In this document: in pieces, positions 47,251 to 56,185 of the stretch
Numbering within the stretch: the stretch's first letter is position 1
Layout of the letters: the number at the start of each line of letters is the position of its first letter
Assembly: GCF_013394385.1 (NCBI RefSeq)
Contig: NZ_AP022834.1
Coordinates: forward strand, 930,001 to 994,000
DNA length: 64,000 bases
From: Kocuria sp. TGY1127_2
GTDB taxonomy: Bacteria; Actinomycetota; Actinomycetes; Actinomycetales; Micrococcaceae
Direction: 5' to 3'
The notes under the pieces: model-generated
The model's database searches: none
What the model saw: the letters and a program-made list of their open reading frames with translations, nothing else
What the model was told of the DNA's origin: nothing
Program-made: the position numbers and the translations under genes

Positions 47251-47279
47251 TTGTGGGTGCTCGAGCACAGTGCTAGACA
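47251..47279 (+). promoter_or_regulatory. Promoter with a palindrome in its spacer (oxidoreductase gene)
   Basis: TTGTGG (47251-47256), 17 bases, TAGACA (47274-47279), then 6 bases to ATG 47286. The spacer contains the perfect 12-bp palindrome GTGCTCGAGCAC (47258-47269), well placed for a repressor. Confidence 0.55.
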
Positions 47280-47285
47280 GGTTGT

Positions 47286-48230
47286 ATGCGTGCTTACGGA
47301 GTAACCCAGTACGGAGGACCCGAGGCCCTCCATGAAATCGACGTTCCCGCAGAGGAGCTCGGACCCGAACAGGTGAGGGTCGCGGTGACGGCGGTGGCCG
47401 TGAGCCCGACCGACACCGGCGTTCGCGCCGGGCAGCGCTCGGAGAAGGACAGGGCCGAAGATCCGGGGGATGTTCCGGGAATGGACGTCGCCGGTGTCGT
47501 TGCCGAGCTCGGGCCCGGAGCGGATACTGACTTGGAGATCGGGGACCGCGTGGTCGCAGTGGTGCAGCCTTCCGGATCTCACGGCGCTTACCGCGAGGAT
47601 ATTGTGTTGCCGCTTGGTTCCGTCGTCCGAGCACCCTCGAATGCTTCCGACGCCGCAGCATCCACATTGCCCATGAACGCCCTGACAGCTCGACGGGCTC
47701 TTAACCTGCTTGACCTCCGACCCGGTCAGACTCTGGCTGTGACGGGTGGCGCAGGTACTCTCGGGGGGTACATTATTCAGCTTGCCAAGGCCGATGGTCT
47801 TACCGTAGTTGCCGACACCGCCGAGAAGGACGAGGAACTCGTGCGTTCCTTCGGTGCGGATCATCTTGTGCCACGTGGCGACGACGTCGCGGACAGGATC
47901 CGCGAAATCGTTCCGGAGGGTGTGGACGGGTTGGCGGATGCCTCGATTCAGTCCGAACAAGTCCTTCCGGCGGTCAAGGATGGTGGCTCGGTCGCCACAT
48001 TCCGCGGATACAAGGGTGACGGCACCCGAGGTCTCCAGGTCCATCCGGTGATGGTCTGGGACGTGGCAGAAGACCGACAGATGCTCTCCGAACTTCGCGA
48101 CCAAGCTGAGAACGGGACGCTCACGTTGAGGGTTGCCGAGACGCTGCCGGCGGGACAGGCCGCAGAAGCGCACAGGAAACTCGAATCCGGGGGAGTGCGC
48201 GGCCGGATCGTCCTGGATCTGACTGCCTGA
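47286..48230 (+). CDS. NADP-dependent medium-chain oxidoreductase (quinone-reductase-like)
   Basis: 314 residues of the zinc-independent MDR family: an N-terminal GroES-like domain (YGGPEALHEIDVPAEE, VSPTDTGVRAG, PGMDVAGVV), then a Rossmann domain with LAVTGGAGTLGGYIIQLAKADG. No zinc-binding cysteines. It probably reduces quinones or enones with NADPH. ATG 47286 lies 6 bases after the -10 box. Confidence 0.92.
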   Translation: MRAYGVTQYGGPEALHEIDVPAEELGPEQVRVAVTAVAVSPTDTGVRAGQRSEKDRAEDPGDVPGMDVAGVVAELGPGADTDLEIGDRVVAVVQPSGSHGAYREDIVLPLGSVVRAPSNASDAAASTLPMNALTARRALNLLDLRPGQTLAVTGGAGTLGGYIIQLAKADGLTVVADTAEKDEELVRSFGADHLVPRGDDVADRIREIVPEGVDGLADASIQSEQVLPAVKDGGSVATFRGYKGDGTRGLQVHPVMVWDVAEDRQMLSELRDQAENGTLTLRVAETLPAGQAAEAHRKLESGGVRGRIVLDLTA

Positions 48231-48375
48231 TATTTTTTCGTGGTGGGAGGCTTCGGACGCGGCAGCCTCTCGCTCGCCCTCGACGAATTATTGAGGCATT
48301 CGCGCTCACCTCCGAGGCGGAGGGAATCGGCGTCATGGTAGTGCAATGTCTGGACGGCGCACCATCGCACGGAGA

Positions 48376-48381
48376 TAAAGT
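48376..48381 (+). promoter_or_regulatory. -10 box of a probable leaderless promoter (MFS gene)
   Basis: TAAAGT, 6 bases, then ATG 48388. Confidence 0.45.
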
Positions 48382-48387
48382 CAGGTC

Positions 48388-49743
48388 ATGATGACCCGGA
48401 GACTGCACATCAAGTGGCTTATTTGGGCTGTTGGACTGGCCGCGTACATGTTCGCTCTGGTGAACCGCAGCTCCTTCTCGGCCCTGGGCCCAACCGCTCA
48501 GGAGCATTTCGGCGCTGAGGCGACGGTCCTTTCTTCTTTTCTCGTCCTTCAGCTCGTTGTCTATGCCCTATGCCAGATCCCGGTAGGCGTCTGCCTCGAC
48601 CGATTCGGAACCTCATGGGTCATTGGCGTCGGACTACTGTGCATGTCTGTGGCTCAGCTCATTCTGGCTTCGACCGACGTGATCCCGGTGGCGGTCTTCG
48701 CCCGAATTCTTCTCGGTGCCGGCGATGCTGGAATATTCACATCGGTGGTTCGGCTTGCGGCAGAATGGTTTACGCGTGACCAGGCACCCCTGGTCAACCA
48801 GCTGACGGGACTCGCCGGCCAAATCGGCCAGCTCGTCGCGGTTGCGCCATTGGCCGCCGTGGTCGGGGTCTTCGGATGGATGACCGGGTTCGCGAGCCTC
48901 ACTGCGATCGGCGCCGTGATCCTGGTTTTCGTAATCTTCGTGATGCGAGACGGCCCCGGTTCGGGAACCATCATCGAGCGGGTGACGGGCAAGAAAAAGG
49001 GCATACAAACCATGTCCTCCCCGGTTCTTGCTGATACCGGCCCCATCATCCTGACCGAGGTGCTGCCCGTGGTCGGGCCCGGCTCCACCGGCGTCTTCCC
49101 AGCTATCACATCGCTCCTGAAAAGACCCGGTGTCAGGTTGGCCTTCTGGGTGCACTTCTCCACGATGTTTGCCCCCGATAGCTTCCTACTTCTGTGGGGG
49201 ACCCCGTTCCTGACGGGTGGACTGGGCTACTCGAACGCCGCCGCACACCTTGTTCTTAACGTTGCCATTGTGGCCTCCATGATCGGTGCCCTGGTCTTCG
49301 GCCCGATCCTCGCGAAATACTCTCAACACCGCGTCATGCTGTCTCTGTCCGGCGTCGTCATCATGTTCGCCGCATGGATGGTGCTCTTACTGTGGCCAGG
49401 AGCCGCACCTTATTCCGTCACCCTGATTTACGGCGCGATCATGGGCGGCGGAATACCGTTGTCCATGACCGCATTCGACATCGTTCGCACGCACGCGCCC
49501 AAGCGTCAACGCGGCGTCGCAACAGGACTGGTCAACATGGGTGGCTTCAGTGCGGCCCTGATAACGGTCTTGTTGATCGGATTCGTCTTGGATCTGCAAG
49601 GCGCAGGCACTCCCAGCACGTATTCACTGCATGGTTTCAAAGTCGCTATGTCCGTGCAGATCCCCCTCTGGGTCCTCGGCGCGGCGATGATCCTCATCGA
49701 AATGCCCAAGGCCAAGCGTTACCTCAAGGAGCGAGCGCGCTGA
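48388..49743 (+). CDS. MFS transporter
   Basis: 451 residues with twelve predicted membrane segments in two groups of six. The loop 2-3 motif is CLDRFGTSWVIGVG (the GX3DRxGR-like motif), and a long central loop (about 200-255) separates the halves. It belongs to the anion:cation symporter/nitrate-porter-like range, but the substrate cannot be inferred. It converges with kup after 154 bases that hold nothing recognisable. Confidence 0.9.
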   Translation: MMTRRLHIKWLIWAVGLAAYMFALVNRSSFSALGPTAQEHFGAEATVLSSFLVLQLVVYALCQIPVGVCLDRFGTSWVIGVGLLCMSVAQLILASTDVIPVAVFARILLGAGDAGIFTSVVRLAAEWFTRDQAPLVNQLTGLAGQIGQLVAVAPLAAVVGVFGWMTGFASLTAIGAVILVFVIFVMRDGPGSGTIIERVTGKKKGIQTMSSPVLADTGPIILTEVLPVVGPGSTGVFPAITSLLKRPGVRLAFWVHFSTMFAPDSFLLLWGTPFLTGGLGYSNAAAHLVLNVAIVASMIGALVFGPILAKYSQHRVMLSLSGVVIMFAAWMVLLLWPGAAPYSVTLIYGAIMGGGIPLSMTAFDIVRTHAPKRQRGVATGLVNMGGFSAALITVLLIGFVLDLQGAGTPSTYSLHGFKVAMSVQIPLWVLGAAMILIEMPKAKRYLKERAR

Positions 49744-49897
49744 TCGGCCGGACCAGGAGGGATGTCCGGTCGGGACCCGCACGGTCGGAATTCGGAAACA
49801 TGATCGCCTGTCCGGTGGAACCTCCTTCGTCGACTTTGGTGCAAAGGCGCCGGCGACGACGTCGGCACCCTCGGGTGCCTCCCTGTTGCGAAGTGCT

Positions 49898-51808
49898 TCA
49901 GAGCTCGGCCTGAGCGCCCATGACCGTGGTGCGGTGCAGCGGCAAATGCAGCGCCTGAGTGCGGTTTGCCGAGAATTTCTCCAAGAAGCGGAACAGGACC
50001 TTCTGCCATCGGGGCATGCACATTTCCTCGCCCGGTTCTATTCGGAAAACCGAGAGTATGTATACGGCTTCCGAGGGATCGAATTCGAGCTCAGGGTATT
50101 CGACCTTCGTGAGCCTCAGCGCTTGCGGTACGTCCTGAGAGTCGTTGAAACCGACGCGGCAGAGCACGTGGATGATTCCGTCCTGCGGATCGCCCAGCTG
50201 GGTAACGTGAATGCGCTTGTCGCTCCGGACGTGCGGGACCCCCACATTCTTCATGGTGATGATCACGGAATTCCTGTGCAACACATGGTTGAACTCGAGG
50301 TTTGAGCCCAGTGCCAGGGGAGTCGTGGAGGGGTTGCCGTGCGGGTATACGGCGACCCCGGGCACCCGTTGGACATCCGATCCGTGGATGCAATTCACGA
50401 AATCTTCGATCGGACCCTCCATCTCGGCCCGTCGGCCCCACATGATGCGCGAACCTCGGCGCCACGACAGCATGACGATGATGAAGCACGCGGCGATGAG
50501 TAGCGGCAACCAGCCCCCGGAGAGAACCTTGACCACATTCGCCCCGAACAGGAGAAGCTCCAGTCCGCCGACGAAGAATGCCAACGTCGCGACTCGGATG
50601 AAGGACCATTTCCACACCGCATGAGCCAACAGCAGGAAGAGCGACAGCTCCAGCAGGAGCGTGCCCGTCACGGACAAGCCGTAGGCCGCGGCCAAATTGC
50701 TGGAGGAACGGAACACGAGGACCAAAGTCAATACGCCCAGGAACAACAGGAGATTGACTGTGGGCATGTAGATCTGCCCGCCTTGGTCCTTCGAGGTCTG
50801 CACGACTCGGAGCCGGGGCAGCAAGGACAACCGTGTGGCTTGACGCGATACCGAAAAGGCACCGGAAATGACTGCCTGGGAGGCGATCACCGTCGCGCAG
50901 GCCGCGAGAACCACGAGTGGGATCCTCGCCCAATGAGGTGCCAGATGGAAGAAAGGATTCTCTATGGTCTCGGGATGGTCCAGGATCATCGCGCCCTGGC
51001 CGAGGTAGTTGATAGCCAGAGCGGGAAGCACGAGAGACAGCCAGGCGAGCATGATGGGCTTGCGGCCGAAATGCCCCATGTCCGCGTACAACGCTTCGAC
51101 GCCTGTGACCGCCAGGACCACAGCGCCCATGGCGATGAACGCAACAAAGGGCCGGTCGAGGGCGAATGCGATCGCATAAGTGGGCGAGAGAGCACGGAAG
51201 ATCGACGGGTTCTGAAAAATATGCGGGACCCCCAGGACCAGCAGCACCAGGAACCACGTGACCATGATCGGTCCGAAGGCTTTGCCGATTGAGCCGGTTC
51301 CCCAACGTTGGATCGCGAACAGGGTGGAAAGAATCACCACCGAAATCGGAACGATGTATTCGGCGAATCCCGGGTCTGCGACCTCGACGCCTTCGATCGC
51401 GCTCATCACCGAAATCGCAGGGGTGATCAGCGAATCTCCGTAGAACAGGGAGGCGCCGATGACGGCGAGGACGATGGCGACCCCGGCCCGGTGGGACGAT
51501 TTTCCGAGCTTGTGCCAGATGAGCGAAGCGAGGGACAGGATCCCGCCTTCGCCTTGGTTGTGGGCCTTCATGATGAATCCGATGTAGGCCACCGTCACGA
51601 TCAGCAGCAGACACCAGATGACCATGGAAATCACGCCCAGTACGTCCTGCTGGGTCGGGCCGATGGCCCGGTGGTGAATGCTGAACACCGTTTGCATTGA
51701 GTACAGGGGGCTGGTTCCGATATCCCCGAAGACGACGCCGACTGCGGCGACGATCAACGCGACCGGTGCCTTGGACTTGGGACGGGGTGCTCCGAGGGCC
51801 AATGCCAT
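49898..51808 (-). CDS. kup: Kup-type potassium uptake protein
   Basis: About 636 residues. The signature GVVFGDIGTSPLYSMQTVF is at the first membrane helix, GEGGILSLASL follows, and twelve helices precede a cytoplasmic C-terminal domain of about 170 residues. It imports K+ with H+. The frame is open up to TTG 51955. I use ATG 51808 because GAAGGG lies 7 bases upstream and the protein then starts close to the first helix; an extended Ser/Asn-rich N terminus cannot be excluded. Confidence 0.94.
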   Translation of the reverse strand: MALALGAPRPKSKAPVALIVAAVGVVFGDIGTSPLYSMQTVFSIHHRAIGPTQQDVLGVISMVIWCLLLIVTVAYIGFIMKAHNQGEGGILSLASLIWHKLGKSSHRAGVAIVLAVIGASLFYGDSLITPAISVMSAIEGVEVADPGFAEYIVPISVVILSTLFAIQRWGTGSIGKAFGPIMVTWFLVLLVLGVPHIFQNPSIFRALSPTYAIAFALDRPFVAFIAMGAVVLAVTGVEALYADMGHFGRKPIMLAWLSLVLPALAINYLGQGAMILDHPETIENPFFHLAPHWARIPLVVLAACATVIASQAVISGAFSVSRQATRLSLLPRLRVVQTSKDQGGQIYMPTVNLLLFLGVLTLVLVFRSSSNLAAAYGLSVTGTLLLELSLFLLLAHAVWKWSFIRVATLAFFVGGLELLLFGANVVKVLSGGWLPLLIAACFIIVMLSWRRGSRIMWGRRAEMEGPIEDFVNCIHGSDVQRVPGVAVYPHGNPSTTPLALGSNLEFNHVLHRNSVIITMKNVGVPHVRSDKRIHVTQLGDPQDGIIHVLCRVGFNDSQDVPQALRLTKVEYPELEFDPSEAVYILSVFRIEPGEEMCMPRWQKVLFRFLEKFSANRTQALHLPLHRTTVMGAQAEL

Positions 51809-52096
51809 GGTTTCGCCCTTCGGATCCTCTTCCTGCCCCGGTGAGTTCTCCGCTGCGGAATTACCGTTTGACGAGGATAAATAATCCGAATTAGAACCAG
51901 CTGTCTTGTTCACGAAGGATGATTGTGCCACCACGGATGGGGGCCGGCAATACAATTCGCGGAGCAGATAGTGTGAAGTGAAGCATGGTCATGTATGAGC
52001 CCCGGACCATTATTAGGACAGCGAACTAAAACCGTTGATTGTAGGCTACGAGAGTTCCGCAGTCCCCGCTGCACCCCGGCGCAGACAGGCCGTCTC

Positions 52097-53281
52097 ATGC
52101 ATACAGCACCTTCGCCAGCCCGGTTTCGGCTCGTCCCGATGGGCCCACGGAATCCAACAGAGAAATTCCGGGCCGCCAGCACGCTCGAGCTTTTCTTCGA
52201 TTTGGTCTTCGTGGTCGCTGTCAGCACAGCGGCGCAGAATCTTCACCAGTTGATGTCGGAGGGGACATCGGCGGAGCCCTGGCACACTATCTGATGGCGT
52301 TCTTCGGTATCTGGTGGGCATGGATGAATTTCACATGGTTTGCAACATCATTCGACACCGACGACTGGCTCTACCGACTCGTCACCATCGTGCAGATGGC
52401 CGGGGTCCTGGTTCTCGCAGCTGGACTCGATCCCGCCTTCACCGAAAGCAACTACACGGTTGTGGTCATTGGATATGTGCTCATGCGAGTCGCAATGGTC
52501 TTTCAATGGTTGCGCGCTGCCAGGTCAGGCGGCCAGGCAGGCCGAGCAGCATTGATTTCGCCTTCGGGGTCCTCTTCGCCCAGGTTCTCTGGGTCGCCTG
52601 GCTGATGGTTCCCGCGTCGACGACCCAAGTCGTCGGCTTCGTGCTTCTGATGCTCGTCGAGGTTTCGGTTCCGGTCGTGGCCGAACGAATCGGAAGCACG
52701 CCGTGGCATCCGCACCACGTCACCGAACGGTACGGCCTCTTCACCTTGATCGTGCTCGGAGAATCCCTGGCCGCTTCCGCGAATGCGATTATCGAAGCCT
52801 TGCATGAGTCCGAGAAATTGGGTGAGCTGGTGGCCATAGCCATTCTCGCGCTCGTGGTCACGGCCGGCCTGTGGTGGATCTATTTCTGGCCTCCGCACCA
52901 CCGCTCGATCTCCAGCCTCGGAGCATCACTTCGTTATGGGTATGTCCACTATTTCGTTTTCGCGGCCGCTGGGGCCTTTTCCGCGGGAATCGAAATCGAA
53001 ATCGACAACTTGTCCCATCGCTCCCACCTACCGTCTCTCACTGCATCTATTCGGTTGCTCTGCCGGTCGCCGTATTCCTCATGGCGATCTGGTGGATCGC
53101 TTTCCGAAAGCACACGGACGGCGTCGTGAATGCCGCGGATCCATTGGGCGCGCTCCTGGTGCTCCTCGACCCGGTGCTTCCCTTACCCGTTGCTGTGACT
53201 GCCTTGGTCATCGCGGCGGTCGTCGACGTGCTGGTTATTCGCGCGCCACTGGCCGATCCGACGGAGGCACCGACCGTCTAA
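52097..53281 (+). pseudogene. Frameshifted ltrA (low temperature requirement A family) gene
   Basis: The reading AASTLELFFDLVFVVAVSTAAQNLHQLM opens in one frame, DIGGALAHYLMAFFGIWWAWMNFTWFA continues in a second, FAFGVLFAQVLWVAWLMVPA in a third, and VALPVAVFLMAIWW returns to the first. Together they cover a whole LtrA membrane protein. Each shift is equivalent to losing one base. The first is in a run of four G near 52261-52264 where five would restore the frame; the others lie near 52550 and 53030. Three losses in 1.2 kb suggest a true pseudogene, but sequencing error in runs should be excluded. It overlaps the convergent FAD-protein gene by 4 bases. Confidence 0.85.
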
Positions 53282-55233
53282 AGGATTCGGGCCGTCGAGG
53301 GCGTCGGGATGAATTCCCGCAGACGCTGGGCGAGCCTCTCATTGTCCCGAAAAACGTGGGCATCGGTTCCTGGCCTTGAGAACGCTTCTTCGACCGAGCC
53401 CGCAACCGACGGACCGACCATCAAGAGGTCGTCCTGGGGAACCCCGCGAGAATCAAGGGCGCGATTGTTCTCATCGATCAGGAACTTGGCGGCCATCCCA
53501 CCCTGACTCTCAACCTTCAGATCACCCTGTCGAATCAAGTCGCGCAGCAAAGTGTCCTTGGCCCGCTTCGCGCTGACTCTCGCGAGTCGAGCGTCAAACA
53601 TCGAGCGGGTGCGCACCACTTCCCGGTACGCGGGGGAGGCCGCTTCGAACGCGCCGTCGTGTACGCAAACCCGTACCTCCGGACCCAAGAACCGAACCAA
53701 TCCCTCACGATGCAATGCGAGCAGATTCTCCAGACGTTCGGGCGGAGGGCCCGAGGCGATAAAGGAGAAGAGGCCGTGGAGTCCGGCGTCGAAATTCTGA
53801 ATACGATCTTCGGCCGAGAATTCTCCGTGGGCGACGAGCTCTCGGACCACATAGTAGGCCCCGACCAAGGCGTGAAAACGAGCCGAGTCCTGCGAGTAGG
53901 AAGGATCGGCGGCGCGGTCGAGGTCGCCCCGCACATAGTCGGACACGGCTTGTTCGACGTCCTCCCTACCATCGAAATCACGCGCGGCGAAGGGTCGGTC
54001 TATACGCGCGAGATCGTAATGGTCTCTGGGATCCGGCACCAGGCTCTGCGCCCATCGATCCAGCTCGTTCCTGAGGTCGGAGGCATGAGAGCGGTTTCCC
54101 GCGAGGAAAATGCTGCTCCACTCATCCCCCCTGTCTCGGATGTCGTCGGGTGCGAATTCGGCACGCTGCGGGTGCCGATACGCAAGTTCGGAATAATGCG
54201 CGACGAACAACTCCATGTCCAGCAACGGCATCACGTCGTCCAGGACGGTGAGCCTTCCCGGTCCCTCGACCTTCGCATCATCGGCAAGACGTGCGAAGTT
54301 TTCCTTGGTCACATACCGAGTCGGGCCCACGCGCATACCCTTGGGGAGATAACCCAGCTTGGAATGGTAGGGAACCCCTCGCCGAGAACCGACCCACAGG
54401 ACCGGTTCCCGGCCCGAAGGCCGATACCGAGTCCTGGCACCACTTGACTGGAATACTCCTCCACGGTCTTCGGTCACCATCATCATGGCGTCGATGAATG
54501 CCAGGCCGAAGCCCCGAACCAACACGTCCTGCCCCGGCTCCAGACCGGAGAGATCTACATCGGCCGTGTATCCGGGCGCTATGTACGACAACCCGAGTTC
54601 TTCGGCCTGAGTCTTCAGCATGCGGGTTTCCGCATCGTCCTCGATTTCCACGAAACCTTGTGCCAGCACCACCACATCGGCGTCTATTCGGGCAGATCCA
54701 TTGCTGCTCGACTCCAGAAAGACGCTGCGGCGATCGCCGGAAGAGAGAACCTTGACCGCCAATGACCGGTGCACATGCACGTGAACGGCGTCCGGCATAG
54801 ACTCGACGGCCCTGTCGAAGGCCCAGGCTAAGTATGCGGCCTGAACCTGACGCGGTGCGAAGCTCTCCGGTGTGAAGCCCTCGACGTAGTCACCCAGCCC
54901 ACGCTCTTCGAGGACGTTCCGACCCGCACCCTCGACCCACGTTGCAAGGTCGGGACCAGTGAGCGGCGGGGCCGTCAACGAGGCGTCCTGGTCAGCGAAG
55001 ATGGTCACGTCCCGGGCCACGGAGTTCATCCACAACGTCGGAGACTGCTCATGCCGCCAGATGCGCCCGCCACCGGCTTCGAATGGTTCGATCACATGGA
55101 CATCCACCGGATCGTCCAGGGCCGGGGCTTCCGGTCGCATCGAAGCCGCGAGAGCGAGGAGAACCCCGGTCGTTTTAGGGCCGCCACCCACAAAGACTAT
55201 GGAAGTCGGCACGTCAAGAATCCCGTTCGCCAC
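53278..55233 (-). CDS. FAD/NAD(P)-binding protein (PF13454-like)
   Basis: 651 residues. An N-terminal dinucleotide motif IVFVGGGPKTTGVLLAL is followed by VHVIEPFEAGGGRIWRHEQSPTLWMNS, the hallmark of this family, then DVVVLAQGF and YIAPGYTADVDL. The C-terminal 200 residues have no domain I know. The family often accompanies LLM flavin monooxygenases, as here: its GTG start overlaps the upstream LLM gene by 20 bases. It may supply reduced flavin or act on the LLM product; both are inference. Confidence 0.88.
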   Translation of the reverse strand: MANGILDVPTSIVFVGGGPKTTGVLLALAASMRPEAPALDDPVDVHVIEPFEAGGGRIWRHEQSPTLWMNSVARDVTIFADQDASLTAPPLTGPDLATWVEGAGRNVLEERGLGDYVEGFTPESFAPRQVQAAYLAWAFDRAVESMPDAVHVHVHRSLAVKVLSSGDRRSVFLESSSNGSARIDADVVVLAQGFVEIEDDAETRMLKTQAEELGLSYIAPGYTADVDLSGLEPGQDVLVRGFGLAFIDAMMMVTEDRGGVFQSSGARTRYRPSGREPVLWVGSRRGVPYHSKLGYLPKGMRVGPTRYVTKENFARLADDAKVEGPGRLTVLDDVMPLLDMELFVAHYSELAYRHPQRAEFAPDDIRDRGDEWSSIFLAGNRSHASDLRNELDRWAQSLVPDPRDHYDLARIDRPFAARDFDGREDVEQAVSDYVRGDLDRAADPSYSQDSARFHALVGAYYVVRELVAHGEFSAEDRIQNFDAGLHGLFSFIASGPPPERLENLLALHREGLVRFLGPEVRVCVHDGAFEAASPAYREVVRTRSMFDARLARVSAKRAKDTLLRDLIRQGDLKVESQGGMAAKFLIDENNRALDSRGVPQDDLLMVGPSVAGSVEEAFSRPGTDAHVFRDNERLAQRLREFIPTPSTARIL

Positions 55234-56176
55234 CGGCGAGCGCAGCTATGGCGGCATCGGCGGTCGGGGAATCGAGAAGTACTCCTTCGATACCCGTGAG
55301 CTCGCGCGGTGACCCAGCGGATTCCTCCACGCCGCCGGCGTGCCCCAGGAATTCGTTGGCTTCGTCCACTAGAGCCGACAGCTCCGCTTCAGAGGTCCCG
55401 CCGCGAGCAGTCCGCCCCTGCTCGGTCACAGCGACGCTCATCAGAATAGTGGGGTCGGCCGAGCCTTCAATCAACAGATCCAACAACCGACGCCCAGCCT
55501 CGGCCGTGGGGCACGCATCGGCGTCGAGTACAGCGATATCCGCGATGTCGGCCGCGGTTCGTGCGGATGGTTCGTCCGAGACCCTCACGAGTGCAGGCAA
55601 TTCGCCGCGCGGCGGACGCGGAGTGATCGAGGGCCCCTTGACGGTGAACTGCTGACCGACCGAATCAGTACCGGTGAAGTCAACATAGTGGACCTTTTCG
55701 CGATCGATGAACCGACCCGTTGATTCGTCCCGAATCACGGCGTCGGGCTCCCACGAGGTCCAAAGCCGGGTCACGACGTCGTCCACATCCCGCACCTCCC
55801 GCCAGGTCTGTTCGGAATCAGCGGCGGCGCGCCTTCCGGCTGCGGCGGCGGGAGCGTTCTCCGTCTGCACAGTAGGGGAATATCCGGCACGGCCCTCTGC
55901 CGCGAAGTCGAGAGTGGCCGTCGCGGTGCTGATATGGAACGGCTCGTTATGGGTCACCGGCACTTCAGGCATGAGCTGCAGGCGCGTGGACTGAGGGGCC
56001 AACCACGCGGAAAGCGTCAGCGCGTCCAGACCCGAAACAAAATCGTCGCGGACCACGAGCCAGCGGACAGGCGGTACCGTACCGGCCGTCGAATCCGCCC
56101 GGGCGACCAGACGGGCCAAAGCGTGAAGATCGGCGGTGGCCTGCGGAGAAACCGCCACGGCAAGAGGTAAGTTCAT
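55214..56176 (-). CDS. Short LLM-class flavin-dependent oxidoreductase
   Basis: 320 residues, short for the luciferase-like fold (350-450). The central part WREVRDVDDVVTRLWTSWEPDAVIRDESTGRFIDREKVHYVDF and FTVKGPSITPRPPRG is that of NtaA/SnaA/DszA monooxygenases. N- and C-terminal parts are compressed and Ala-rich, so it may be a non-catalytic or specialised partner. AGGAGG lies 6 bases before the ATG. It is 9 bases after the full-length LLM gene, and its 3' end overlaps the FAD-protein gene. Confidence 0.82.
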   Translation of the reverse strand: MNLPLAVAVSPQATADLHALARLVARADSTAGTVPPVRWLVVRDDFVSGLDALTLSAWLAPQSTRLQLMPEVPVTHNEPFHISTATATLDFAAEGRAGYSPTVQTENAPAAAAGRRAAADSEQTWREVRDVDDVVTRLWTSWEPDAVIRDESTGRFIDREKVHYVDFTGTDSVGQQFTVKGPSITPRPPRGELPALVRVSDEPSARTAADIADIAVLDADACPTAEAGRRLLDLLIEGSADPTILMSVAVTEQGRTARGGTSEAELSALVDEANEFLGHAGGVEESAGSPRELTGIEGVLLDSPTADAAIAALAGGERDS

Positions 56177-56185
56177 GCTGTCCTC

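Noticed and set aside
50091-51614. A 507-codon open frame in the kup region
   Set aside because: A second frame on the same strand inside kup, whose own product is unambiguous; the peptide is Arg/Gly/Ala-rich noise.
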